Part shown: positions 1 to 7,640 of the stretch, in pieces
Layout: the number at the start of each line of letters is the position of its first letter
Numbering within the stretch: position 1 is the stretch's first letter
DNA from: Rhodococcus spelaei
GTDB taxonomy: Bacteria > Actinomycetota > Actinomycetes > Mycobacteriales > Mycobacteriaceae
Direction of reading: 5' to 3'
DNA: 64,000 nt
Assembly: GCF_006704125.1 (NCBI RefSeq)
Contig: NZ_VIGH01000001.1
Location: forward strand, 621,918-685,917
Program-made: the position numbers and the translations under genes
The notes under the pieces: model-generated
Told to the model about the DNA's origin: nothing
What the model saw: only the letters and a program-made list of their open reading frames with translations
The model's database searches: none

Positions 1-1
1 C

Positions 2-514
2 GGCCCGTACACCGAGACGGCCGAGGTGGCCGTCGGATTCTGTGTTCTCTCGACCGAGAACCTCGACGAGGCGATCGAGCTGGCGCGCCGGATTCCGGCG
101 GCAGGCGACGGAGCCGTCGAACTGAGGCCGATGGTCGACTTCTCGACAGCCGGCGAGATCGACCGTGACTGGTGGCTGGCGATGCTCCTCGAGCCGAGCG
201 GCGACGCGGTGATCCCGGGCAGTGAGGAATGGGACCGGTGCGATGTCCGGCACGCCGAGTTCGGCAAGTCCGCCGGTGATGCGGTCCGCGGCGGCGGCGC
301 GCTGTACCCGCCGGATTCCGCGACTACTGTGCGTGTCCGCGAGGGGGAGGTGCTGCTCACCGACGGCCCGTTCGCCGAGTCCGCGGAACTGGCCAGCGGC
401 ATCTACTTCCTCGACGCCCCGGTACGCGCGACGGCGGTCGCGCTCGCGGCGAAGATCCCGGTCGGGCCCAAGGGCTGCGTCGAGGTTCGTCAGCTCATGC
501 GGACGCGGGACTGA
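2..514 (+). CDS. YCII-related (DGPF) domain protein, 5' partial
   Basis: This is the C-terminal part of a small cytoplasmic YCII/DGPF-family protein; the frame is open to the left edge, so the start lies outside the window. Two copies of the family motif are visible: GPYTETAEVAVGF at the very beginning and DGPFAESAELASG about 50 residues before the end. It is therefore a tandem two-domain form. The molecular role of these ferredoxin-like-fold proteins is not settled. The stop is one base before the GTG of an ECF sigma factor, a pairing known for the ECF42 group, in which DGPF proteins are encoded next to the sigma factor. The GTG at 26 that a gene finder might choose would cut through the first motif and is unlikely to be the true start. 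Confidence 0.85.
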   Translation, partial: GPYTETAEVAVGFCVLSTENLDEAIELARRIPAAGDGAVELRPMVDFSTAGEIDRDWWLAMLLEPSGDAVIPGSEEWDRCDVRHAEFGKSAGDAVRGGGALYPPDSATTVRVREGEVLLTDGPFAESAELASGIYFLDAPVRATAVALAAKIPVGPKGCVEVRQLMRTRD

Positions 515-515
515 C

Positions 516-1796
516 GTGACCGGCGCCCACCCGTCGACCCCTCCGGACCCCGCGTTCGAGCGCGCGTTCCGGGAGGAGTCGGGGCGGGCGCTCGCCACGG
601 TCGCGCGGATCGTCGGGGACCTCCAGCTGGCGGAGGACGCGGTGCAGGAGGCGTTCGTCGACGCCATGCGGACCTGGCCGGGGTCGGGGGTTCCGCGTAA
701 TCCCGGTGCCTGGATCACGACGGTTGCCCGTAACCGGGCCCTGGACCGGATTCGTCGCGAATCTCAGCGTGACGCCAAGGAATTCGACTCGTCTCGGCTT
801 GCGCAGCCGAACGGTGAGGGGGAGGAGGTGTGGCCGGTGCGAGACGACCAGCTCCGACTCGTGTTCACCTGTTGCCACCCGGCGCTGTCCAGGGAGGCGC
901 AGGTCGCGCTGACCCTGCGGCTGGTGTGCGGGCTGACGGCCGCCGAGATCGCGCGGGCGTTCCTGCAGACCGAGTCGACCGTGACACGCAGGCTCACCCG
1001 CGCCAAGTCGAAGATCCGCGACGCCGCGATCCCGTTCCGGCTGCCGCCCGAACATCTACTGCCGGAGCGGGTTCCGCAGGTTCTCGCCTGCATCTACCTG
1101 GTGTTCACCGAGGGGTACTCGGCGACCCCGAGCAGAGCCGGCGAAGCGACCCGGACCTCGGCCGGGCCGTCGATTCGCGCGGACCTGTGCGAGGAGGCGA
1201 TCCGGCTCGGGCGCCTGCTCACCGAACTGATGCCCGACGAGCCGGACGCCTGGGCGCTGCAGGCGCTGATGCTGTTGCAGGACAGTCGCCGAGCGGAGCG
1301 GCTCGACGCGGACGGCGCCGCCCGGCCGCTGGAGGAGCAGGACCGTTCGCGGTGGGACCGGCGGCGGATCGAGGACGGCACTCGGTGCCTGCTCGCGGCC
1401 CGGCGTTCCACCGGCAGCTACCTGCCGCAGGCGATCGTCGCGGCGGCGCACGCGCGGGCCGAGACCTGGGAGGACACCGACTGGTCGGTGATCGCCGGTG
1501 CGTACGAGCGACTGTTCGAGCTGACCGGGTCGCCGGTGGTCGCGGTGAACCGAGCCGTCGCTGTCGGCTTTCGGGACGGGTACGAGCGAGGCCTGGCCGT
1601 TCTCGACGAGATCGACGGAGACCCGCGGCTGGACCGGCTGGTGCGCCCGGTCCGCGCCGACCTGTTGCGCCGGGCCGGTCGGCAGGAGGAGGCCGAACTC
1701 GCATACCTCGCCGCGCTCGAGTTGCCGTCGAACGATGCCGTGGAGCGGTTCCTGCGGCGGCGCCTGTCGGAGGTCCGGTCTGCGCGTCAGCGCTGA
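516..1796 (+). CDS. ECF42-type RNA polymerase sigma factor with C-terminal TPR-like extension
   Basis: This 426-residue extracytoplasmic-function sigma factor has region 2 at about residues 20-85 (LAEDAVQEAF, then RNRALDRIRR), region 4 at about 130-170 (GLTAAEIARAF followed by the recognition helix around TRRLTRAKSK), and a long C-terminal extension beginning with the family signature LACIYLVFTEGYSATPS near 190. The helical repeats after that are the TPR-like domain that distinguishes ECF42 proteins, which have no classical anti-sigma factor. It starts at GTG 516, one base after the stop of the DGPF gene, and is probably translationally coupled to it. The longer frame upstream to 222 is a shadow of the YCII gene. 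The signal it answers is not evident from the sequence. Confidence 0.9.
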   Translation: MTGAHPSTPPDPAFERAFREESGRALATVARIVGDLQLAEDAVQEAFVDAMRTWPGSGVPRNPGAWITTVARNRALDRIRRESQRDAKEFDSSRLAQPNGEGEEVWPVRDDQLRLVFTCCHPALSREAQVALTLRLVCGLTAAEIARAFLQTESTVTRRLTRAKSKIRDAAIPFRLPPEHLLPERVPQVLACIYLVFTEGYSATPSRAGEATRTSAGPSIRADLCEEAIRLGRLLTELMPDEPDAWALQALMLLQDSRRAERLDADGAARPLEEQDRSRWDRRRIEDGTRCLLAARRSTGSYLPQAIVAAAHARAETWEDTDWSVIAGAYERLFELTGSPVVAVNRAVAVGFRDGYERGLAVLDEIDGDPRLDRLVRPVRADLLRRAGRQEEAELAYLAALELPSNDAVERFLRRRLSEVRSARQR

Positions 1797-1817
1797 ACTC
1801 CGGAGCCCTAACGCATC

Positions 1818-2045
1818 TCACCCGCACCGACGTACGGGTGCGGGGTGGCGAGAGGTTTCTGTCGCGGCGGAGGTGTTGACGTCGTCGACGAGGAGCAGTT
1901 CGAGGGCTTTGGCGCGTTGGGCGAGGATGGTGGGGTTTTCGCCGCGGGCGGCGAACAGGAGGTAGCGGGTGCAGGCCTGGGCGCGGGTGGTGTCGGGGTC
2001 GAAGACGTCGAACGCGGCGGTGCTGTCGGTGTCTGTGTCGTAAGA
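1818..2045 (-). pseudogene. Possible remnant of a DUF222 / HNH-endonuclease (REP13E12-like) gene
   Basis: On the minus strand an open frame of about 75 codons has strong third-position GC and reads like real protein (RYLLFAARGENPTILAQRAK, then ALELLLVDD), but it has no start codon and ends at a stop in 1818-1820. The pattern of a short helix, an N-P-x-x-L-A step and a closing V-D-D resembles the segment of DUF222/HNH proteins just before the linker to the nuclease domain; those proteins form a multicopy family in rhodococci and mycobacteria. The assignment is from remembered motif shape only. The rest of 1797-2218 shows no other gene. Confidence 0.3.
1821..1844 (+). terminator. Possible terminator hairpin after the sigma factor
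   Basis: CCCGCACC at 1821-1828 pairs perfectly with GGTGCGGG at 1837-1844 around an 8-base loop, 25 bases after the sigma-factor stop. No T-run follows, as is common in this GC-rich group, so the call rests on the hairpin and its position only. Confidence 0.4.
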
Positions 2046-2218
2046 GTTTCTCCTTGGCGCTGCTATGTGCTGTCAAGCCTTCCAATACGCCATAAGGCAT
2101 CGGACACGGGAGATGTCATCGTCAGCTGCGGGTGTCTCCTCAGCGAACAGCGATGCCAGATTGACTGCGCGGCGAGTTCACAAGGACCTCGCCTCAATCG
2201 GCCCGATACTGTGATTTC

Positions 2219-2656
2219 GTGACTCGTAAGCTTCCAGAATCGTCGGGTAGCGGTGCGCTGCTTCTGAGGACAGACTTCAGCGACGATGCCGCATGGCAGC
2301 GGCTCTGTGATGTGGCATCCGGACTCGGCGGTCCCGCCCCCGAGGATGCTGCGTTCTGTGCGAGTTTGGAGTGCATCAGCGAGTCAACACTCCACGATCT
2401 GATGCCGGAGGAGCTTGTCGGTCTCGTCCCGTCACCGCCGCCATACTTCGTCTTTCTTGCTGACTCGCTGACATTTGGTCACCCCGAACACCCGATCCTC
2501 GCTGTCGATCTCAATCGGGAGCCGGGCCGCACGGTTCGCGTCGTTCCCCCCTCTATGTGGTCGATCGAGAACAACCTGTCCCTGGGCAACATGGACTTCA
2601 GTGACTTCGCGGACACCGCCGATTCGATTCCCGACCGGATCTATCGAGGCTTTTGA
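2219..2656 (+). CDS. DUF6924-like hypothetical protein
   Basis: This soluble acidic protein of 145 residues has no signal peptide or membrane segment. Its N-terminal stretch LLLRTDFSDDAAWQRL is the recognisable part of a small actinobacterial family that I place with DUF6924; the remainder includes PPPYFVFLADSLTF and a conserved-looking AVDLNREPGRTVRVVP. No enzymatic motif is visible and no function should be inferred. The GTG at 2219 fits the N-terminus seen in such proteins, though no strong ribosome-binding site precedes it. The gene stands alone. The following 206 bases to the next stop (2657-2862) contain no convincing gene. Confidence 0.6.
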   Translation: MTRKLPESSGSGALLLRTDFSDDAAWQRLCDVASGLGGPAPEDAAFCASLECISESTLHDLMPEELVGLVPSPPPYFVFLADSLTFGHPEHPILAVDLNREPGRTVRVVPPSMWSIENNLSLGNMDFSDFADTADSIPDRIYRGF

Positions 2657-2862
2657 TGTTCAAGGCTGATGACGGTGCGATAGTTCCGCCATGTGACGCC
2701 GCGTTTTAGCCATCGCTCGGTTGAGTTGCCCATCGCCACAACGGTTTAGGTGATGACGGGTCGTGAGCCCGGACGAGGCTGGGATGTCTCGCTCCTTCGA
2801 TCGCCCAGCATCTCGTCGCACGCCCCTGACCGGGGCGAACCCCAGTGCGCCCAGCCGAGCGG

Positions 2863-3702
2863 TCAGAGGGCGAGCATGGCGGCAGCGACCTGGTCGGCCG
2901 CGGCGTGCCGCAGGGCGGTACCCATGTCGTCGAGGACGAGCAGTCGCGCCGCGGGGATCTCGGCGGCGAGGACCTCGCCGTTGCCGACCGGGAAGAACGG
3001 GTCGGCACGACCGTGCACCACGAGCGTGGGCACGTCGAGTTCACCGAGCCGCTCCCGCCATCGCGGGGCGCAGTCGATCCGGGAGAACACCATCCCGAGC
3101 TGGTTCGCCTGGTGCACTGCGGGATCGCTCGACGGCGTCCGGTCCCAGACTCGGGCCGCTGTCGCCCGCGACTCCTCCGGATCGTTGCCCATCGGCTCGG
3201 CACCCTCGGCGGCGAACGCCGCCACGGCATCTCGGTCGGTCCAGTCCGGCCGGGGGCGGGAGAACAGCGCGCCCATGACCGCGAGGTCGTGGTCCGGCAG
3301 GTCCTCGTCGACCGGGCCCGGCGCCACCGGCCGGGTGCCGACGAGAGTCAGTGCGGAGAACACGTCCGGGTGGTCCAGCGCGGCGACCTGAGCGACCATC
3401 CCACCGACGCCGACCCCGCCGAGAAGGGCGGTCCCGGCGCCCAGCGCCCCGACCAGCGCGGCCGCGTCGGCGGCGAGATCCCGGAGGTCGTACGCCGGAT
3501 TCTCCGGGTCGAGGGTCGTCGATGCGCCGGAGTCACGCAGGTCGTAGCGGACCACACGCCGCCCGCCCGACGCGAGCCGCTCGCACAGTGCGTCGGGCCA
3601 GGACAACATCGTTGTGGCGCCGACCAGCAGGACCAGGGGATCGTCCTCGCGGCCGACGCTCTCGATCCCGAGATCCACCCCGTTCGCCCGTACCGAGGTC
3701 AT
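2863..3702 (-). CDS. Alpha/beta-hydrolase fold protein lacking the catalytic Ser and His
   Basis: This 279-residue protein has the full alpha/beta-hydrolase layout of the RdmC-like esterase group: ANGVDLGIES at the start, YDLRDSGAST after strand 4, the nucleophile-elbow region, and VVHGRADPFFP carrying the acid. The elbow, however, reads LLGGVGVGGMVAQ where relatives have G-x-S-x-G-G-M, so the nucleophile Ser is Gly. The C-terminal His position reads DDMGTALRH instead of G-M-G-H. Both changes were checked on the DNA. The protein should therefore not be a normal serine hydrolase and may be a binding protein, a regulator or a decaying enzyme. The start is ATG 3702; an in-frame ATG at 3726 is an alternative. 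Confidence 0.8.
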   Translation of the reverse strand: MTSVRANGVDLGIESVGREDDPLVLLVGATTMLSWPDALCERLASGGRRVVRYDLRDSGASTTLDPENPAYDLRDLAADAAALVGALGAGTALLGGVGVGGMVAQVAALDHPDVFSALTLVGTRPVAPGPVDEDLPDHDLAVMGALFSRPRPDWTDRDAVAAFAAEGAEPMGNDPEESRATAARVWDRTPSSDPAVHQANQLGMVFSRIDCAPRWRERLGELDVPTLVVHGRADPFFPVGNGEVLAAEIPAARLLVLDDMGTALRHAAADQVAAAMLAL

Positions 3703-3771
3703 GCCACATCGAAACGGTCTCGTCATGCCTCGACTCCTGTCTGTTGCTGTATCCACAGATATAGACGACGA

Positions 3772-4036
3772 ATGCACCCGAAAGTCATCGGTACGGCCGA
3801 AATCGTGTCCACGCCCGGCACGGTCGCGGCACTCATCGGCGTCGCGGGCGGCGACCTCCTGTTCGAGGCAGCGTTGCGAAACGCCGGATTCCCGATCTAC
3901 GAAGCGATTCGAGTCGATACCTACTGGTTCCCGAAGGGCGAGTATCAAATGATCGAGTACCGCCCTGCTCGGCAGCAGGTCGCCGAGAAGGCCGAGGCAT
4001 GGCCAGGGACGGGCGATGGATCTGGCCCGACGTCAG
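3772..4036 (+). other. Unassigned stretch with protein-like reading frame, possibly a relic
   Basis: Between the hydrolase homologue and the XRE gene lie 334 bases without a clear gene. From ATG 3772 the plus strand is open and reads plausibly as protein (GGDLLFEAALRNAGFPIYEA, then VDTYWFPKGEYQMIEYRP) with GC-rich third positions until about 4010. There the best-looking frame moves by one base to RDGRWIWPDVSYAVSDPDP before running into the XRE gene on the other strand. I do not recognise the family. It could be a frameshifted remnant or a chance frame; no ribosome-binding site precedes it. Confidence 0.25.
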
Positions 4037-4279
4037 TTACGCGGTCTCGGACCCCGACCCCAGCCGGGGAAAGGGTTCGGTCGAGAACACGACCTCCACC
4101 GCTACCTCGAAATGTGCGGCGATTCGCAGCGCCAGGTGCAGGCTGGGGCTGTACTCGCCGCGTTCGAGGTACCCCACAGTCTGATAGTGGACGCCCAACG
4201 CCTCGGCCAGCTCCCGCCGCGAGATGCCCCGCTCGGCACGCAGCATCGCAATCCGGTTGTAGATGACTTCAGAAGGCAC
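4037..4279 (-). CDS. Small XRE-family helix-turn-helix regulator
   Basis: This 80-residue protein is little more than one Cro/C1-type HTH domain: RAERGISRRELAEALGVHYQ forms helices 1-3 and is followed by TVGYLERGEYSPSLHLALRI. It resembles the short stand-alone HTH regulators often found at the end of ABC-exporter operons. The GTG start at 4279 lies inside the last codons of the permease gene (overlap 4269-4279), so it is translated from the same mRNA. The obvious inference is autoregulation of this three-gene operon, perhaps through the inverted repeats in front of the ATPase gene. No effector domain is present. Confidence 0.85.
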   Translation of the reverse strand: MPSEVIYNRIAMLRAERGISRRELAEALGVHYQTVGYLERGEYSPSLHLALRIAAHFEVAVEVVFSTEPFPRLGSGSETA

Positions 4280-5120
4280 GCTGCATCGCCTTGTCCCGCC
4301 GCTCGGCCATGCTCGATCCTGATTCGTGACGCGCCATGCGTCGCAACACTACCGGCGCGATCAGCAGTCCCGCGACGGCCCACGTGCCGAGTACTGCCGC
4401 TGTTTCGAGGTGCCGCCACGACTGGTCGATCTCGATCGCGGCCGCGTCGGCGGGCAGCAACGCCGAGCGCATGCCGAGGCCGACCCAGTAGATCGGGAAC
4501 GCCTGACCCATGCCCTGCAGCCAGCCGGGCAGTGCGGTGATCGGATAGAAGATGCCCGAGACGGCGACCAGCCCCATCAACGGCATCGTGAGAAGGAAGG
4601 TCGCCCGCGGACCCTCGAGGACGGCGCCGAGAACGGCCCCGACCGGCAGCGCGGCGAGCAGACCGAGCAGCAGGACCCAGGCGAATGTCGCCCATGCACC
4701 TGCCCCGTCGAGCGAAGACCCTCCGATGATCACCATGCCCGCCGCCAGCACGACAATCACCTGCACCACAACCGATCCCGTGGCGGACACGATCTTGCCG
4801 ATGAAATAGCCGATCATCCCGTTGGGTGCGGTCTTGGCCCGCAGCAGCGTGCCGTCCTCTCGGTCGAGCACCAGCACGTTGGTGACCGCGAACAGGCCGT
4901 TGAACACGATGATGCTGCCGAGTAGTCCGGGCAGTGCAAGTTCGGCGATCGAGAGGTCGGTGCCCTGGTAGCTGCGGTCGCGCAGCAGGTACAGCGTGGC
5001 CAGTGTGATCGCCGGCATGAGGAACTGACCGATGAGGTCGGGGCCTGTGGTGAACAGTTGACGAAACTCGATCCATCCACGCGCGAAGCCGGCGCGGACA
5101 GCGGTGGCGGTGGGATTCAT
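4269..5120 (-). CDS. ABC-2 type exporter permease
   Basis: This integral membrane protein of 283 residues has the six-helix topology of ABC-2 permeases. The N-terminal segment (FARGWIEFRQLFTTGPDLIG) is followed by hydrophobic segments around GQFLMPAITLATLYLL, LPGLLGSIIVFNGLFAV, VVVQVIVVLAAGMVII, FAWVLLLGLLAALPVG, LTMPLMGLVAVSGIFY and VLGTWAVAGLLIAPVVL. The LDREDGTLLRAKTAPNG segment between helices is the usual coupling region. It overlaps the ATPase gene by four bases at ATG 5120 and so belongs to the same operon, forming a drug- or lipid-type exporter with it. The substrate cannot be told from sequence. Confidence 0.9.
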   Translation of the reverse strand: MNPTATAVRAGFARGWIEFRQLFTTGPDLIGQFLMPAITLATLYLLRDRSYQGTDLSIAELALPGLLGSIIVFNGLFAVTNVLVLDREDGTLLRAKTAPNGMIGYFIGKIVSATGSVVVQVIVVLAAGMVIIGGSSLDGAGAWATFAWVLLLGLLAALPVGAVLGAVLEGPRATFLLTMPLMGLVAVSGIFYPITALPGWLQGMGQAFPIYWVGLGMRSALLPADAAAIEIDQSWRHLETAAVLGTWAVAGLLIAPVVLRRMARHESGSSMAERRDKAMQRAF

Positions 5121-6046
5121 CGGGCGACCTCCGCGAGAGTGTGGACTGTGGACGCGACCTCGCCGGATTCGTGGCGACGCACCAGCGTCATGTAGGTGTC
5201 TTCCAGTGAGGCGCGGCGCACTTCGAGTTCTCCGATGCGGTCACCGTGCTGCTTGAACAGTTCGTGGACGAACTTCGTGGACTCCGTGGTGGTGTGGACG
5301 AAGCGCTGGTCGTCGACGGTCCAGCGCACCTCGGCTTCGCCGGCGATCGTGCGTGACAGTTCGTCGGCCGAGCCGTCGGCAATGATGCGTCCGCCTGCCA
5401 GGATCAGGATCCGGTCGGCGATCTTCTCTGCCTCGTCGAGATCGTGTGTGGTCAGCAGCACCGTCGTGTCCTCGAGGTCGGACAGGCGGTGCACCAGATC
5501 GTGAAAGTCCCTGCGGGCCGCGGGATCGAAGCCCGCGGTCGGTTCGTCCATGAACAGCAGTTCCGGACGGCCCACGATACCGATCGCGACGTCCAGCCGG
5601 CGGCGCTGGCCGCCGGACAGCGTGGCGATCCTGTCGCCCGCCTGTTCGGTGAGCCCGACAAGTGCGATGAGTTCTGCTGTGTTCCAAGGCTCTTGGACTC
5701 GATCGATGAAGTAGGGCCGGTAGAAGGTGCTCAGATGGTCGAGCAGTTCGCGCACCCGCCACTTGGCATGGTCGCGCCAGGACTGCAGGACGACGCCGAT
5801 CCTGGATCGCCAGTGCTCGTCGCCCTGCTCGGGATCGGCACCCAGGACGGCGATGCGGCCGGCCGAACGCCTGCGGAAGCCTTCCAGGATCTCGATGGTG
5901 GTGGTCTTGCCCGCCCCGTTCGGGCCGAGCATGACCAGCACCTCGCCGCGTCGGGCCTGGAATGTCACGTCACGCAGAACGTCTGTGGCGCCGTACCGCA
6001 TCTGCAGCTTGTCGACGTCGAGCACAACCCCGTTACTCGAACTCAT
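5117..6046 (-). CDS. ABC transporter ATP-binding protein
   Basis: This 309-residue nucleotide-binding subunit has every ABC motif in order: Walker A GPNGAGKT at 41-48, Q-loop around residue 88, signature LSGGQRRRLD at about 143, Walker B LLFMDEP at 163-169 and the switch His in LLTTHDLDEAE. A C-terminal extension of about 90 residues resembles that of the DrrA/daunorubicin-type exporters. It is the first gene of a three-gene operon with the permease and the XRE regulator. ATG 6046 is the chosen start. Upstream are two short inverted repeats that could be the operator. Confidence 0.93.
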   Translation of the reverse strand: MSSSNGVVLDVDKLQMRYGATDVLRDVTFQARRGEVLVMLGPNGAGKTTTIEILEGFRRRSAGRIAVLGADPEQGDEHWRSRIGVVLQSWRDHAKWRVRELLDHLSTFYRPYFIDRVQEPWNTAELIALVGLTEQAGDRIATLSGGQRRRLDVAIGIVGRPELLFMDEPTAGFDPAARRDFHDLVHRLSDLEDTTVLLTTHDLDEAEKIADRILILAGGRIIADGSADELSRTIAGEAEVRWTVDDQRFVHTTTESTKFVHELFKQHGDRIGELEVRRASLEDTYMTLVRRHESGEVASTVHTLAEVAR

Positions 6047-6060
6047 GAGCCCTCCCAGTC

Positions 6061-6092
6061 ATCATCCTTCGATGATTTGTAGCATAACTACT
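6061..6092. promoter_or_regulatory. Inverted repeats upstream of the ABC exporter operon
   Basis: ATCAT at 6061-6065 mirrors ATGAT at 6072-6076, and directly next to it GTAG and CTAC flank CATAA within an AT-rich patch that is unusual for the region. The location, 15-45 bases before the ATPase start, suits a promoter with an operator for the operon's own XRE regulator. The palindromes are short, so this is a suggestion only. Confidence 0.3.
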
Positions 6093-6268
6093 ACATTCCG
6101 AGGTGGCAATACTCCGCACATGCGTACAGCGGAGTCATGAGAGGACGGATCGATTCGCGGCCGCGAAGACCTGAGTGCCGAAGGCCGACAGTGCACTTCG
6201 GCCGTTCGATCTCAGCCCGGGTGGTTGTCCGAGTAAGGACGGTCGACGCGGGGCAACTGTCGATTCGC

Positions 6269-6541
6269 TCAGGCCCAGAGGTGCGCCGGCCGATGGGTGC
6301 TGGTCTGGATGTCCTCCGACGCCTCCTCGAGCAGCTTGTGCGCCAGGTCGGACAGGGCCCGCGCCGCGGCCAGCTCGTCGCCGATCTGGGGGACCGAACC
6401 GTCGGACGGACTGCAGCGCGCCAGGCCCTCGCCGGTGATCATGCCTACCGGCGCCGAGCGCTCCAGCCTCGCCTCGGCGCGGGTCTGGGGGTCCCGCTCG
6501 TCGATGTCGATCGTGACGGTCCAGTGCTTTGCGCCGTTCAT
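6269..6541 (-). CDS. DUF1876 domain protein
   Basis: This 90-residue protein matches the DUF1876 family: a beta strand WTVTIDIDERD, then TRAEARL, and the closing helix DELAAARALSDLAHKLLEEA. The family is small, soluble and actinobacterial, and its members are often stress- or dormancy-associated, but the biochemical role is unknown. The ATG at 6541 is preceded by GGGAGG eight bases upstream, which fixes the start. The gene stands alone downstream of the alarmone synthetase on the same strand with a gap of 79 bases, so co-transcription is possible. Confidence 0.85.
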   Translation of the reverse strand: MNGAKHWTVTIDIDERDPQTRAEARLERSAPVGMITGEGLARCSPSDGSVPQIGDELAAARALSDLAHKLLEEASEDIQTSTHRPAHLWA

Positions 6542-6620
6542 CGTGGGCCTCCCGGAGGTTTCGGATTCCTACTTCGATCCCACTCCGATGTGCGCGCTCG
6601 GGCAAGGGCCGTCGTCCGGT

Positions 6621-7364
6621 TCACGACCCCGCGGCGCTCTCAATCGCGGCGACCTCGTCGCGGAGTCTGGCCATGGTCCGGTCCAGTTCGGTGGCGGCGT
6701 CGGCGGCCTGCTTGAGTTCCTCGAGCAGTCTTTGCGGAACCGCCTTGTTGAACTTGTAGTAGATCTTGTGTTCGAGGCTGGCCCAGAAATCCATTGCGAT
6801 GGTTCGGATCTGGATCTCCACGTAGGTCATCTCGGTGCGGTCCGAGAGGTACACCGGCACCTGCACGATCAGGTGCAGGCTCTGGTAGCCGTTCGGCTTC
6901 GGGGCGACGATGTAGTCCTTGACCTCTATGAGCGTGACATCGGGTTGGCTGGTGAGCATCTCCGCGACCCAGTACGCATCGGAGACGAACGCGCAGGTGA
7001 CCCGGATTCCCGCGATGTCGCGGATCTGGTCGCGGATCGAGTCGATGTCGGGCGGGCACCCGATCCGGACCGCCTTCTGCAGCAGCGACTCCATCGACTT
7101 GAGACGACTGTTCACGTGCTCGATCGGGCCGTAGTCGTGGGTGAGCTCGAACTCCTCGCGCAGGATGGTGATCTTCGTGAGTGTCGCGTCGATCGCGAAC
7201 TTGTAGTTCAGCCGGAACCGGGTCAGCTGCTGCTGCAGGTCCCGCAACGAGTCGACTGTCGGCTCCTCGGGTGCGGTCGTTTCGGTGCAGGTCGTGTCGC
7301 GGAACATGTCGGACAGGATCGCCAGTTCGGGTTCGACTCCGTCACCGGAGAAATGCGTGCTCAC
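6621..7364 (-). CDS. Small alarmone synthetase, RelA/SpoT-type (p)ppGpp synthetase
   Basis: This protein of 247 residues is a stand-alone GTP pyrophosphokinase. It transfers pyrophosphate from ATP to GDP/GTP and lacks the hydrolase, TGS and ACT domains of long RelA. Visible synthetase landmarks are IRDIAGIRVTCAFVSD (the RDxxGxR step), VKDYIVAPKPNGYQSLHL (the G-loop with the substrate Tyr) and YVEIQIRTIAMDFWASLEHK (the ExQIRT motif), ending in a helical tail that may mediate oligomerisation. The GTG at 7364 has GAGGAA at a good distance and is preferred over the in-frame GTG at 7424. It stands apart from any rel/apt context, so it is an auxiliary source of alarmone. Confidence 0.9.
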   Translation of the reverse strand: MSTHFSGDGVEPELAILSDMFRDTTCTETTAPEEPTVDSLRDLQQQLTRFRLNYKFAIDATLTKITILREEFELTHDYGPIEHVNSRLKSMESLLQKAVRIGCPPDIDSIRDQIRDIAGIRVTCAFVSDAYWVAEMLTSQPDVTLIEVKDYIVAPKPNGYQSLHLIVQVPVYLSDRTEMTYVEIQIRTIAMDFWASLEHKIYYKFNKAVPQRLLEELKQAADAATELDRTMARLRDEVAAIESAAGS

Positions 7365-7640
7365 GGATGCTTCCTCGCTGCGGTCGCGCCGCCGTGGGTC
7401 CGGCGGCGCGGTGTCTGTGCTCACTATCCAGTGTGCCGTCTGGTCGCCACCGCCTCGGCTACCGGCTGGTAACCCGGCGCAGCCGGAGCATGGTGTGACC
7501 TCCGTTACAGTCGAAAGTTAACCGGGACTATTCACCTAGTGTTTTCTCGGTATTGCCCGTCCCCGCTGGTTGGCGCCCGGATTGCGCGGTTGCCCGACCT
7601 GCGGTGACCGGGCTGTCTGTTTGTCGACAGGGGGAGACCG

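Noticed and set aside
2657-2862. Intergenic stretch after the DUF6924 gene suspected to be an insertion-sequence end
   Set aside because: No inverted repeats, target duplication or transposase text could be shown.
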